Assembly: GCA_965248685.1 (NCBI GenBank)
Contig: CBDFKC010000004.1
Coordinates: forward strand, 992,001 to 1,056,000
Reading direction: 5' to 3'
Length of the DNA stretch: 64,000 nucleotides
From: VYFG01 sp965248685
GTDB lineage: Bacteria; Pseudomonadota; Gammaproteobacteria; Arenicellales; Poriferihabitantaceae
In this document: positions 55,483 to 64,000 of the stretch, in pieces
Layout: each line of letters begins with the position of its first letter
How positions within the stretch are numbered: position 1 is the first letter of the stretch
The notes under the pieces: generated by a model
Databases searched by the model: none
What the model was told of the DNA's origin: nothing
What the model saw: the letters and a program-made list of their open reading frames with translations, nothing else
Position numbers and translations under genes: made by a program

Positions 55483-56421
55483 TTACAGGTCTAAATGCTG
55501 ACCAAAATTTTCCTGGTAGCGCTGGCTGATTTGTGCTCGGTTTGGATTGTGATTCTGGGTGCCATGAGATTCGATTTTAATGCCCCCCATCAAAGACGCC
55601 AGTTGACCACTGGTCTGCCAATCGAGTTCGTGGTCAATACCATATAAAAGGCCCGATCTGAACGCGTCACCACAACCGGTTGGGTCGCTGATTTCGCTGA
55701 CTTTCACCGTGGGAATAGTCAAGTTATTACCGTCGGTAATAATTTCTGCACCGGCGCCACCCCTGGTGATAATCAATGCGTCGACTTCAGCTGCGATATC
55801 TTTCAGCGATCGCCCGGTTTTCTCTAGCAACATCTGGGATTCATAGTCATTTACGCAAACATAGTTTGCCTGTTCAACAAAAGCCATCAGTTCTTCTCCG
55901 TCGAACATTGGAAGTCCCTGACCCGGATCGAAGATGAATGGAATTCCGGCTTCCGCAAATTGTGCGGAATGTTCAATCATGGCATCGCGACCGTCCGGCG
56001 CGACGATACCCAGGGTAACGTTCTTGCCATCTCCCACCTTGTTCTTGTGGGCAAATGTCATGGCGCCTGGGTGGAATGCAATAATTTGATTGTTATCGGT
56101 ATCGGTAGTGAGGAATGCCTGGGCTGTAAAAGTGTTTTCAATTTCCGTGACGTGACTAATATCCATGTCAAGGCTGGTTAACCACTTTTTATAGGGTTCA
56201 AAATCTTCCCCAACCGTTCCCATTGGCAGTGGATCGCCACCAAGCAATTTAAGGTTATAGGATATATTTCCCGAGCAACCGCCAAATTCCTTACGCATTT
56301 CCGGAACGAAGAAACAGACGTTCAGGATATGTACCTGGTCTGGCAAAATATGGTTTTTGAACTGGTCTTGGAACACCATAATGGTGTCGTAGGCAAAGGA
56401 ACCGGTAATCAAGGTGGGCAC
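55483..56421 (-). CDS. PfkB-family carbohydrate/adenosine kinase
   Basis: A 312-aa ribokinase-family enzyme. It has the N-terminal glycine-rich FGGCSGNISYNLKLLGG and the catalytic C-terminal signature ISDPTGCGDAFRSGLLYG, with the base Asp in GCGDAF. It resembles the PfkB proteins annotated as adenosine kinase in Pseudomonas, but sugar specificity cannot be read from sequence. Start is GTG at 56421 with AGGAG upstream. It is convergent with the GspC-like gene and lies downstream of fur with a 176-base gap. Confidence 0.87.
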   Translation of the reverse strand: MPTLITGSFAYDTIMVFQDQFKNHILPDQVHILNVCFFVPEMRKEFGGCSGNISYNLKLLGGDPLPMGTVGEDFEPYKKWLTSLDMDISHVTEIENTFTAQAFLTTDTDNNQIIAFHPGAMTFAHKNKVGDGKNVTLGIVAPDGRDAMIEHSAQFAEAGIPFIFDPGQGLPMFDGEELMAFVEQANYVCVNDYESQMLLEKTGRSLKDIAAEVDALIITRGGAGAEIITDGNNLTIPTVKVSEISDPTGCGDAFRSGLLYGIDHELDWQTSGQLASLMGGIKIESHGTQNHNPNRAQISQRYQENFGQHLDL

Positions 56422-56597
56422 GAATAATCTCCTAAATGTTAATTAAAAAAATTTCTTTATGGGCACTGCTAAAAATCTCACTTCGCCCGATTTCGAGCGA
56501 AAATACTGATTTACATCGATTCCATAAAGTGCAGACTATTTTAAATCAAATGACATCGGGAATCATTCAGAACTGTATGGATATCAGGCTGATGGGA

Positions 56598-57011
56598 TTA
56601 ACCGCAGCGTTTGCACACACCATAAAGCGTCAGCGCATGATCCTGTATGGTGAAATCGTGCTTGGACGCGACTTTTTCCTGTAACTCCTCGATTTTCAAT
56701 TCGACAAATTCAGTGACACTGCCACACTCGACGCAAACCATATGGTCGTGATGATCTTCATTATTCAATTCAAATAAAGCAGGCTCACCTTCGAAATTAT
56801 GTCGAATGACCAGGCCCGCGTCTTCGAATTGGGTAAGCACACGATAAACTGTGGCAAGGCCAAATGATTCATCATCGGTCAGCAAAACTTTGTAAACATC
56901 TTCAGCCGACAGATGCCGAACCTGACTTGACTCAAGTATGGATAGAATCCTAAGTCGAGGTAACGTCGATTTAAGCCCCGCCTCCTTGAGATCTCTACTG
57001 TTTGCCACCAA
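56598..57011 (-). CDS. fur: Ferric uptake regulator (Fur)
   Basis: A 137-aa iron-responsive repressor. The winged HTH (LKEAGLKSTLPRLRILSILE, GLATVYRVLTQFEDAGLV) and the metal sites (HHDHMVCVECG and a C-terminal CKRCG pair) are complete. The first codon is TTG at 57011, immediately followed by GTG; either could initiate, and TTG gives the length seen in E. coli up to the KAGLK motif. It binds Fur boxes when loaded with Fe2+. Confidence 0.96.
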   Translation of the reverse strand: MVANSRDLKEAGLKSTLPRLRILSILESSQVRHLSAEDVYKVLLTDDESFGLATVYRVLTQFEDAGLVIRHNFEGEPALFELNNEDHHDHMVCVECGSVTEFVELKIEELQEKVASKHDFTIQDHALTLYGVCKRCG

Positions 57012-57069
57012 TTATTGCCTGGGAAAACCCAGGATTATACCTTAGGAACTAGCGACTGAATTCAGCGGG

Positions 57070-58272
57070 TCATCGACATACTGCCGGTAAATCTCCCGAC
57101 AAACCCAGGGCAAAATCGGCTAATTGCCGCTTGATGGGCGCGACCTTATCCGCTACCAGAAATCCGCTTTGGCGGATATGTCTAATTGGATCACTGGTGC
57201 TGCCAAAGGTTAGTTTAAATGTCTTCATTGCGCTTAGCACCAATTTATTTTCACCCTTGCGCCAGCGTTCGTAGCGTCTTAGCGTGCTTTGATTTCCAAT
57301 GGGTTTACCATTATTTCTAGCGTCCTCAATGGTCTCGGCAAGCGATGCGGCGTCTAGCATGCCGATGTTGGCACCCAGGCCCGCCAGCGGGTGAGTGGTA
57401 TGCGCCGCGTCACCGACCAGCGCAACGCGTTGACTGATATAGCGGGTTGCATGTTGATTGTGTAACGGGAAACTCAGTGGGTCGTTGAGCAATTGAATCT
57501 CACCGAGGTGCATGCCGAACACTGAGGTGAGTTCCGCTGAAAGCGCTGCATTATCCATTTCTTTCAAAGCATTCGCGCGCTGCCTATCGCAGGACCATAC
57601 TAGAGAACATAAGTTTCCCTGAAGTGGCAAAATGGCAATCGGCCCTGACGCGGTGAAACATTGCCAGGCGGTATGCTGGTGGTGTTTTTCTGATTCGAGG
57701 GTGGCGACCAATGCAATCTGATTAAATGGTTCCTGCTCCAACTCGATTCCGGACAGTTGACGAATGGGTGACCGACTGCCATCCGCGGCAATAACCAATT
57801 GGCTTTCGATCCAACGATCGGATTTGGTGAAGCCAAGTTTGATTGCCCTGTTATCGGTTTCAAGCTGCACGACTTCGCGGGAAAACTCGAGATCGACATT
57901 ATAATTTTGTGAGAGTCGCGCTAACATGGAAGCGGCAATCGCATCGTTTTCAACAATATAGCCCAATTGTCCCTGGGAGAACTCTCTGGCATCGAAATTG
58001 ATGCGAGCATCACTATGACTGTCCCATACTCGCATAAATCGATAAGGTGAAACCCGCTTGTCGACAATGGCATCCCATACACCGATAGACTTAAGTAGTT
58101 TTTGTGTGGCCAGATTAATCGCGCTGACCCGCGGGCTGATTTTTGCACTTTGCCAGACTGGTGTCGGACCACCGTCAACCAACGTTATATGTAAGCCCTG
58201 ACGCGCCAGCAAGCAGGCAGTGGCAAGACCGATCAATCCGCCGCCAACAATTGTCACATCGGATTTTTCCAT
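57070..58272 (-). CDS. ubiI: UbiI-type ubiquinone FAD monooxygenase
   Basis: A 400-aa flavoprotein hydroxylase of the UbiH/UbiI/UbiF family, expected to hydroxylate C5 of the ubiquinone ring. It has VTIVGGGLIGLATACLLARQ at the N-terminus, ADGSRSPIRQLSGI in the middle, and VALVGDAAHTTHPLAGLGAN near residue 290. The last motif normally reads GQGxN; here Gln is Leu. The ATG at 58272 overlaps the ubiH stop (TGATG). The order ygfB-pepP-ubiH-ubiI matches E. coli, supporting the UbiI assignment. Confidence 0.87.
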   Translation of the reverse strand: MEKSDVTIVGGGLIGLATACLLARQGLHITLVDGGPTPVWQSAKISPRVSAINLATQKLLKSIGVWDAIVDKRVSPYRFMRVWDSHSDARINFDAREFSQGQLGYIVENDAIAASMLARLSQNYNVDLEFSREVVQLETDNRAIKLGFTKSDRWIESQLVIAADGSRSPIRQLSGIELEQEPFNQIALVATLESEKHHQHTAWQCFTASGPIAILPLQGNLCSLVWSCDRQRANALKEMDNAALSAELTSVFGMHLGEIQLLNDPLSFPLHNQHATRYISQRVALVGDAAHTTHPLAGLGANIGMLDAASLAETIEDARNNGKPIGNQSTLRRYERWRKGENKLVLSAMKTFKLTFGSTSDPIRHIRQSGFLVADKVAPIKRQLADFALGLSGDLPAVCR

Positions 58273-59507
58273 CAAAGCTGTCCCAGAGTATTCAATGGCA
58301 GACCAAGTCCTAAGGTTGTCTGTTGACCATGTAAACCCATGGTTCGGGTAAGAACTTGCTTTCTTGCCCGGGGCAAAAGCTCAAAGCTGCCCAGCGCGAG
58401 ATTACGCAGAAATCCTGTTGTAGCTTGTTCACTGGAAAACAGTTCAATCAGTCCATGGGTAAACTGCCGCACCATGAACGTATCTCGTCGGCGATCATCA
58501 ATATAGCGCTGAAGCAATTCCTGGCTGCCGATATCAGCACATTCCAGCGCGTCATGATAAATCAATTCAGCCAGGCTGGCTACATCCCTTAGCCCCAGGT
58601 TAAATCCCTGCCCGGCGACCGGATGTACTATGTGAGCTGCATTTCCGATAACCACCGCGCGATTTGAAATCGGATTTTGAATTTGACTTCGGCTTAGTGG
58701 ATAAGATTTGCGCGGACTGGGTTGACTGAAATTTCCCGCGCGATCACCAAAAGCCACCTGCAATGCGCTGATAAATTCATCATCACTATAGTCTGTTCGC
58801 TGTTCAAGAAGATCAGGTTTACAGGTCCAGACAACCGCGTAGCGCTGATCGCTATGGGGTAGTAAAGCCAATGGGCCTTCGGGGGTAAAGCGTTCGTAGG
58901 CCCGCCCGCCATGGGGATTGTCGCTGGTAACGATGGCGAGCAATGCCTGTTGTTGGTATTTCGACTGGTTGCCGATAAACTTCTGGGATATCCTGGACCG
59001 CCCTCCATCTGCTATTACCAGCAGGCTACTCGAAATTTTGTACTGTTGATCCGCCTGTTTTACCGTCAATACTGCTTTCGATTTGTCCGCACTCAATTCC
59101 TCAGCATTTGCCGGACTGATCAACGTGATATTTGTTGCTTGTTCGATATGCTGATGCAGTATTTTGCCAATTGTTCGAGTTGGTACGACGTAACCTAATG
59201 CCTCGGTTTCCACATCGGTATGGGATAGCCGGGTCATGCCGAAGTGCCCCTGATTAGAGACATGGATATCTTTGATCGGTTCTGCGCCAGCAGCGGCAAT
59301 ATCTGACCATATTCCGATGCCGGAATAAATTTGCCGCGCGCTATAGGTGAGGGCTACGGTTCGTTCATCGTAACTGGGCTGAAGAGATGAATCAAAAGGG
59401 TGGGATTCCACCACCGCGATATCCAGGGTTGTATCTGCCAGTGCGGCAGCCAGGCTGGCGCCAACCAGACCACCACCAATGATTACAATATCGAATTGGT
59501 CAATCAT
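58272..59507 (-). CDS. ubiH: 2-octaprenyl-6-methoxyphenol hydroxylase (UbiH)
   Basis: A 411-aa FAD monooxygenase hydroxylating C1 of the ubiquinone ring. Motifs: IVIIGGGLVGASLAAALADT (FAD ADP-binding), DERTVALTYSARQI, IADGGRSRI, and VIGNAAHIVHPVAGQGFNLG, where GNAAH is typical of UbiH. The start lies inside the pepP 3' end (8-base overlap) and the stop overlaps ubiI, so the genes are tightly coupled. Confidence 0.93.
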   Translation of the reverse strand: MIDQFDIVIIGGGLVGASLAAALADTTLDIAVVESHPFDSSLQPSYDERTVALTYSARQIYSGIGIWSDIAAAGAEPIKDIHVSNQGHFGMTRLSHTDVETEALGYVVPTRTIGKILHQHIEQATNITLISPANAEELSADKSKAVLTVKQADQQYKISSSLLVIADGGRSRISQKFIGNQSKYQQQALLAIVTSDNPHGGRAYERFTPEGPLALLPHSDQRYAVVWTCKPDLLEQRTDYSDDEFISALQVAFGDRAGNFSQPSPRKSYPLSRSQIQNPISNRAVVIGNAAHIVHPVAGQGFNLGLRDVASLAELIYHDALECADIGSQELLQRYIDDRRRDTFMVRQFTHGLIELFSSEQATTGFLRNLALGSFELLPRARKQVLTRTMGLHGQQTTLGLGLPLNTLGQL

Positions 59508-60801
59508 TCATTAGGTGCTCGATGTCGTCAATTTCCTTGGGGGCTTTGCTGGTTAGATTATCGTTACCGTTTCGGGTAACCAGCACATCATCTTCGATTC
59601 GTATGCCAATGTTATGCCATTTGGGATCAACGTCCTGCGCCGGTGATATGTACATTCCCGGTTCAACCGTTAATACCATGCCTGGTTCGAGCAGCCGCCA
59701 TTGATCTTCAATTTTGTAATCACCGACGTCATGGACGTCCATGCCGAGCCAATGACCGGTGCGATGCATATAAAATCGACTATATGCATTGGTTTCAATC
59801 AATTCATTGCGTTCGCCAGACAACAGGCCCAGATCGAGCATTCCATCAGTCAGTACTTCCACCGCGGCGTCGTGGTACTCGATCAAAGTACGGTCTGGTG
59901 CTACTGCTGCCAGGGCCGCTTTCTGGGACGCCAGCACGATTTCATACACCGCTTTTTGCGGACCGCTAAAACGCCCATTGATCGGAAAAGTCCGGGTAAT
60001 ATCTGCGGCGAAACAGTCGTATTCCGCGCCAGCATCAATCAGCAGCAGATCGCCATCCTTCAATTCACAATTATTTTCTGTGTAGTGCAGGATGCATCCG
60101 TTTTCACCACCGGCTACGATGGATGGGTATGCTGGCCACTCACTGCCACCTAATCGAAATTCGCATTCAAGTTCGGCCTGGATCTGATATTCAAACTTAC
60201 CGGGGCTTGTGGTTGACATCGCGCGAATATGTGCGGCTGCAGAAATATTGGCGGCCTGACGCATTAGCCGCTGTTCGTCTTTTCTTTTGATTAGCCGCAT
60301 CTCATGTAATAAATGGCCCAGATCAACTATCTCGCTGGGAGCATGCACGCCGGTGCGCTGTTTGTTGCGGATGTCGCTGACCGCATGGATGATCTCGCTG
60401 TCAAAATCCGGATAGCGACCAACAATGGTAAACACTTTGTCGCGGTTTTCCATTAAGGAAGTCAGAGTGGACTCCAGTTGATCTATAGGGAAGGCCTGGT
60501 CTACGCCGTAATTTTCGATTGTACCCTTGATACCCTGGCGTCTGCCGTCCCAGATTTCCTTGTGTTGGTTCTTTTCCCGACAGAATAAAATAAATTCACC
60601 TTCGGGTCTGCCCGGAGCCAGTACCAGCGCAGATTCGGGTTCGGGAAAGTGGGTAAGATAATAAAAGTCACTATCTGGCCGAAACTGATATAAAACATCA
60701 CCATTACGAGATTGATGGGGAGCGGTGGGAAGAATGGCGATACCATTTCCCATCTGATGCATTAAATCCTGTCTTCTTCTTTGGTGAATCGCTAAGTCCA
60801 T
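59500..60801 (-). CDS. pepP: Xaa-Pro aminopeptidase P
   Basis: A 433-aa dinuclear metallopeptidase releasing N-terminal residues before proline. The pita-bread fold ligands are visible: the Asp pair in LLIDAGAEYDCFAADITRTF, His in MHRTGHWLGMDVHD, and Glu in LTVEPGMY and GIRIEDD. The N-terminal domain (GNGIAILPTAPHQSRNGDVL, FRPDSDFYYLTHF) fits PepP. Operon with ygfB upstream (3-base gap) and ubiH downstream. Confidence 0.95.
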   Translation of the reverse strand: MDLAIHQRRRQDLMHQMGNGIAILPTAPHQSRNGDVLYQFRPDSDFYYLTHFPEPESALVLAPGRPEGEFILFCREKNQHKEIWDGRRQGIKGTIENYGVDQAFPIDQLESTLTSLMENRDKVFTIVGRYPDFDSEIIHAVSDIRNKQRTGVHAPSEIVDLGHLLHEMRLIKRKDEQRLMRQAANISAAAHIRAMSTTSPGKFEYQIQAELECEFRLGGSEWPAYPSIVAGGENGCILHYTENNCELKDGDLLLIDAGAEYDCFAADITRTFPINGRFSGPQKAVYEIVLASQKAALAAVAPDRTLIEYHDAAVEVLTDGMLDLGLLSGERNELIETNAYSRFYMHRTGHWLGMDVHDVGDYKIEDQWRLLEPGMVLTVEPGMYISPAQDVDPKWHNIGIRIEDDVLVTRNGNDNLTSKAPKEIDDIEHLMND

Positions 60802-60804
60802 AGT

Positions 60805-61380
60805 CTATTGATTAAGTGTATTGGGGGAGATTCGAGTTGGATTCATCTCATCGTAAATTAATTGCACCGCGACCCTCAGAAATTCTTCAATTTCTACCAG
60901 ATCCTGTTCGCTCTGACCCTGTTGGGTTGGCGCGAGTTCCAGATGTCCGATTTGCATGATGTCATCCAGAGCTTCCGTGATGGTTTCCGATCCGTGAAAT
61001 TTTTCTGCAGTATCATCACTGTAGATTCCCTGGAGAAACCCCTGACACCAGCTGGAAACCGATTCGGCGCGTTCAGCAAGACTCGTATCTGCACCCGGCA
61101 GCATCAGGGTAAAGCCAAACTGTTCGTCTTCCAGATCACGACTGGCGAGACTGAATACGCCCTCGATTAAATCTACGTGGGTGGGATCGGTTAATTGGAA
61201 CAAAAAAGCTCTGGTTCGTATGGTGTCCCCGGTAATTCCGCGACAGGCGAGGCCGCATAACAGGCCATGAGCTTCAGAAACGCCACTATTCCAGGGAGTT
61301 TGACGCAGTTTTTGTTCCAGATCGCTATAGATTTTATCCTGAAATGCCTGCTTGGAAGTTGGTTGGGCGCTGGTGGGCAT
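60805..61380 (-). CDS. ygfB: UPF0149/YgfB-family protein
   Basis: A 191-aa acidic protein of the YgfB (UPF0149) family. Conserved features include EAHGLLCGLACRG near residue 40, SVSSWCQGFLQGI in the middle and LVEIEEFLRVAVQLIYDE at the C-terminus. In Pseudomonas a YgfB homologue modulates a regulator of cell-wall amidase genes (reported for that species); the role here is unknown. It starts the ygfB-pepP-ubiH-ubiI operon. zapA and 6S RNA, often nearby, are not seen. Confidence 0.9.
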   Translation of the reverse strand: MPTSAQPTSKQAFQDKIYSDLEQKLRQTPWNSGVSEAHGLLCGLACRGITGDTIRTRAFLFQLTDPTHVDLIEGVFSLASRDLEDEQFGFTLMLPGADTSLAERAESVSSWCQGFLQGIYSDDTAEKFHGSETITEALDDIMQIGHLELAPTQQGQSEQDLVEIEEFLRVAVQLIYDEMNPTRISPNTLNQ

Positions 61381-61585
61381 GGGAAGATGGTCAAAATCGG
61401 GTATTTTATCCCACTGTACCAGGGAAATTGGATGTAATCCGATGTAAAATGTTCCGATTCCTGGGAAATCCAGCCGACTGTCGGGGGTAGGTCGTTTCTT
61501 GGGGGATTAACTAAATAATTGTTAGAGCCGATTAAATTTCAGGGGCTAACGATAAATTGCGGTAACTATTGCGAAAATCAGGAAG

Positions 61586-62179
61586 GTGAATTCAGCTTCA
61601 ATAATCAATTTTGTCACCCAGACCGGTCATTTGATCGGGCTGGCTGGCATTGTTGGCTGCCTTTTTATGTTGTATTTGCAAATCTTTCGGCTTTTTTTTC
61701 CGGTTTTTGGGAGTTGGAGCCAATTTCGAATTACCCGTTTGTTTGCCCTGATTCAGCGATTCCTATGGCTGACCTGGCTAACCGGAATCTCGTTACTGAT
61801 GATTCAGCAGAAAAAAGTGATGGGTCTAGATGCGGTCTTATTTGCTGACAAGATGACCATTTTATTTTTCCTGGTACTGTCTACTTTGGGGCTGGGGTTT
61901 TTTACCAAACGGTTGCTGATTTCTTTGCAGGGTGGAGGCAGAATTCTCGAAAGTCTGGTGGAATCGCTGCTGTTTAAGTGTACCTTCGCACTATCCGTAG
62001 CTAGTTGGTCGTGCCTGGTTTTTGTGGTGTATTGTTATGCGAACCAGCGGTTTTCACATGGCATATTACTTATGGTGGGGCTACTTTCCTGCAGCGTGGT
62101 ACTAGCTTTGTTGCTGGGGATAAATGATCGATGGATTAATGCGAGAACCTATCGCGATGACGTGGTCGAGATTAAATGA
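61586..62179 (+). CDS. Multi-helix inner membrane protein of unknown function
   Basis: A 197-aa protein with four or five hydrophobic helices (GHLIGLAGIVGCLFMLYLQI, LWLTWLTGISLLMI, MTILFFLVLSTLGLGFF, CTFALSVASWSCLVFVVYCY, ILLMVGLLSCSVVLALLLGI). A His after the first loop and general size recall DUF2269/CopD-like membrane proteins, but I cannot assign it. GTG start at 61586; the nearby GGAAG is very close, so the start is uncertain. Its stop overlaps the next gene (ATGA). Confidence 0.65.
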   Translation: MNSASIINFVTQTGHLIGLAGIVGCLFMLYLQIFRLFFPVFGSWSQFRITRLFALIQRFLWLTWLTGISLLMIQQKKVMGLDAVLFADKMTILFFLVLSTLGLGFFTKRLLISLQGGGRILESLVESLLFKCTFALSVASWSCLVFVVYCYANQRFSHGILLMVGLLSCSVVLALLLGINDRWINARTYRDDVVEIK

Positions 62180-63432
62180 TCGACTCGTCATTACAAATGG
62201 AATTCGTTCCCGTTGTGAACTGGAAGATGTTACCACTTTCGTTTCTGGTTGTTGCATTCGCGGCTGTCGCATTTAATGTATTGAGTCAGGACAGTGATAT
62301 GGAATTTGTCGCATTTGGTGCTGCGTATTCCAACGCGCAAAACCCGGAAATAATTGCCAATAAAAAACCTGCAAACAATGCATTGCCAAGCGTCAAAGTC
62401 GACCTGTCTCAAAACAATAAGTCCGCCACGATCCCTACTATTTCAAAGCTTGAGGTGCAAACCAGTACAGCCGAGGCCAGCAAAGAAGCAATCCCAATCT
62501 CTAATGCCGAGTCCCTGGAGCCTCAACCTGCACTAAAGCAGTCATCTGATGGTGGGCAAAAAAATGACTTGAACAATACCGACCAGCTCGTCGCGATGGT
62601 TAATGATATGACCATTGGACAGAGAATAAATGAGGCAGGCATCGCAGCAGATCTAGCCGATGATGACCTATCCAATATCAATGGGAGCGGCGAATTTCAG
62701 GCAGACACGCAAGAGTCACCTGACGACAAAATCGAACCAGTCGTGCCATCTCCGGAGGAAGAGTTTTTACAGTCGCTTATCGGGATGACGATCTCATCAA
62801 ACAATAACCTGGTATATAAAGCCCGAGAAAAACTAAATGATGGACTTTACGGAATTCAAAGTCGGAAAATGCAGGATGCGGTTGACAGAGGTTCAGTAAG
62901 TCTTGTGTCCTACCTGATTGAACAGGGTGAGTCTGTCAATGCCAGCAATACCCAGGGTGAAACCGCGCTGTTAAAGGCGGCCTGGAATGGAGACGAACAA
63001 ATGGTCAGGAATTTACTTGATCTTGGGGCAGAAATATTACGCGCAAGCGACGACGGTCGCACTCCGCTTTTCAGCGCGACGGTCAGCGGTAACTTTGCAG
63101 TAGTTCGTTTGTTACTTGAGCAGGGGGCTCCTTCCAATGTAAAAACGGCCACCGGGAAAACACCTCTGATGATCAGTGCGGCAAGTAACTACCCAGACAT
63201 TACCAGGTTGCTACTGCTGTACGGTGGGGACCCTGATGTAATTGATTATAATGGTCGCAATGCGTTATTTTATGCTCTGTGGGATCGAAATATGGATGTG
63301 GTGAAATATCTGTTGGACGCAGGGGCGAAATTAGTTTTGACCGATTCCCTTGGCCAGACTGCGATAGATATTGCTCGACTTAGAAAAATAGATTTGCCGA
63401 GTCTTGCGGCGGAAAGGACGGAAAAAAACTGA
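62176..63432 (+). CDS. Membrane-anchored ankyrin-repeat protein
   Basis: A 418-aa protein. One membrane helix near residues 18-38 (MLPLSFLVVAFAAVAFNVLS) is followed by a long, probably disordered S/N/E/Q-rich linker to about residue 190, then five ankyrin repeats from about 233 (for example ETALLKAAWNGDEQMVRNLL, RTPLFSATVSGNFAVVRLLL, KTPLMISAASNYPDITRLLL). The repeats would lie in the periplasm if the N-terminus is cytoplasmic. Coupled by ATGA to the upstream membrane protein and followed closely by a third membrane-linked gene. Protein-protein scaffold is the likely role (inference). Confidence 0.82.
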   Translation: MIDSSLQMEFVPVVNWKMLPLSFLVVAFAAVAFNVLSQDSDMEFVAFGAAYSNAQNPEIIANKKPANNALPSVKVDLSQNNKSATIPTISKLEVQTSTAEASKEAIPISNAESLEPQPALKQSSDGGQKNDLNNTDQLVAMVNDMTIGQRINEAGIAADLADDDLSNINGSGEFQADTQESPDDKIEPVVPSPEEEFLQSLIGMTISSNNNLVYKAREKLNDGLYGIQSRKMQDAVDRGSVSLVSYLIEQGESVNASNTQGETALLKAAWNGDEQMVRNLLDLGAEILRASDDGRTPLFSATVSGNFAVVRLLLEQGAPSNVKTATGKTPLMISAASNYPDITRLLLLYGGDPDVIDYNGRNALFYALWDRNMDVVKYLLDAGAKLVLTDSLGQTAIDIARLRKIDLPSLAAERTEKN

Positions 63433-63446
63433 GCGGAGTAACCAGG

Positions 63447-63893
63447 TTGGCCCAACAACGAAGACAAAGAAGTAAAAAAACTAAACGACCCGTTGATAAT
63501 CGGGCGTTGATGAAGTCTGCACAGAGTAAAGTGTTTCCCGTGGTTCTTCGGATCAAAGAAGAAATCGATTTTTGTTTTACTTCCTTCTATGGAGATATGT
63601 TGTACGACTCGAAAGTTTGTGAGCGCGCATTTGCAAAATGGGTTGCGCGGGGTCACCGTGGACCAGGAGAACTGACGATTTATATAGAGATGCTGGCGGC
63701 TCATCTCGCGGTTCCTACCCAGCAGAGCATTTTTCGCAATCTGGCGTATGACTGTATTTCGGTGATCAAGAAAAATAAAAAATCGACTGCGAATCGTGGG
63801 TTTTTTAGCCAATACAAATTCCAGATTTTGGTTAATCTGGGTATCCTGGTATTGTTCCTGGTATTATTTTATTCGGGAAAGATGTTTAGCTAA
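63447..63893 (+). CDS. C-terminally anchored hypothetical protein
   Basis: A 148-aa protein with a very basic N-terminus (RRQRSKKTKRP), a helical middle (FPVVLRIKEEIDFCFTSFYG) and a single C-terminal hydrophobic segment (FQILVNLGILVLFLVLFYSG), so it is probably tail-anchored. TTG start at 63447 with GGAGT 7 bases upstream. It lies 14 bases after the ankyrin gene, suggesting one operon of membrane proteins. No family recognised. Confidence 0.65.
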   Translation: MAQQRRQRSKKTKRPVDNRALMKSAQSKVFPVVLRIKEEIDFCFTSFYGDMLYDSKVCERAFAKWVARGHRGPGELTIYIEMLAAHLAVPTQQSIFRNLAYDCISVIKKNKKSTANRGFFSQYKFQILVNLGILVLFLVLFYSGKMFS

Positions 63894-63937
63894 CTGCCAC
63901 TACAAAACCTGATCGAGTTAGCACATTAATAGTTAAA

Positions 63938-64000
63938 ATGAATAAACCCGCATCACTCATATTTTTAACCATACTAAGCGGTTTGACTTGCGCTATGGGG
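63938..64000 (+). CDS. Start of a secreted protein gene (partial)
   Basis: The first 21 codons of a reading frame that runs off the window. The text (KPASLIFLTILSGLTCAMG) looks like a signal peptide; the LTC could be part of a lipoprotein site, although Thr before Cys is not ideal. Nothing more can be said. Confidence 0.45.
   Translation, partial: MNKPASLIFLTILSGLTCAMG

Noticed and set aside
61381..61585. 6S RNA or zapA next to ygfB
   Set aside because: These often lie beside ygfB in gammaproteobacteria, but the 205-base gap shows neither a matching hairpin RNA nor a ZapA-like frame.

Overview
The window is chromosomal DNA of a gammaproteobacterium of moderate GC content. The evidence is gene order: pcnB, a yciO-like gene, trpS-scpA-scpB-rluB, divergent rpsT/murJ-ribF-lspA-ispH converging on a fimT-pilVWX-pilY1-pilE cluster, and ygfB-pepP-ubiH-ubiI. 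The murJ/ispH/minor-pilin block follows the layout known from Pseudomonas, but ileS and fkpB are missing from it. A betaine-type ABC transporter with a dimethylglycine-dehydrogenase-like enzyme fits a marine or osmolyte-using lifestyle (inference). The genus cannot be named from sequence alone.

Layout. 1-9752 is core housekeeping on the + strand: aconitase B, poly(A) polymerase, a YrdC-domain protein, TrpS, condensin partners ScpA/ScpB, RluB and a GT2 glycosyltransferase. 9868-14317 holds rpsT (TTG start, clear promoter) divergent from murJ-ribF-lspA-ispH. 14353-22032 is a minus-strand type IV pilus minor pilin operon with PilY1. 22205-22280 is tRNA-Thr(CGT).

22281-42285 is a genomic island of about 20 kb inserted at the 3' end of that tRNA; a near-copy of the tRNA end lies at 42270-42285. 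It carries a P4-type integrase, an AlpA-like regulator, a HTH/Cys-rich protein with a second tyrosine recombinase, an intact IS4-family element, a type III restriction-modification pair, and a tightly coupled four-gene operon (33040-37044). That operon encodes a predicted nucleotidyltransferase, a radical SAM enzyme, a P-loop small-molecule/nucleotide kinase and a SIR2 NADase-like protein. Next come an IS21 element that cut the 3' end of a convergent phosphoribosyltransferase-like gene, an FRG-domain protein and transposase debris. I read this as a defence island. The four-gene operon matches no system I can name and is the main candidate for something new.

42286-47032 is a decayed stretch with a secreted protein, a second and different IS21 element, and a probably frameshifted membrane-protein locus. 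47029-54375 is a five-gene minus-strand operon: binding protein, ATPase, double-length permease, FAD/GcvT-type oxidoreductase and glutamine amidotransferase. 54569-64000 holds an isolated GspC-like protein, a PfkB kinase, Fur, ubiI-ubiH-pepP-ygfB (minus strand) and a + strand group of membrane/ankyrin proteins of unknown role that runs off the window edge.
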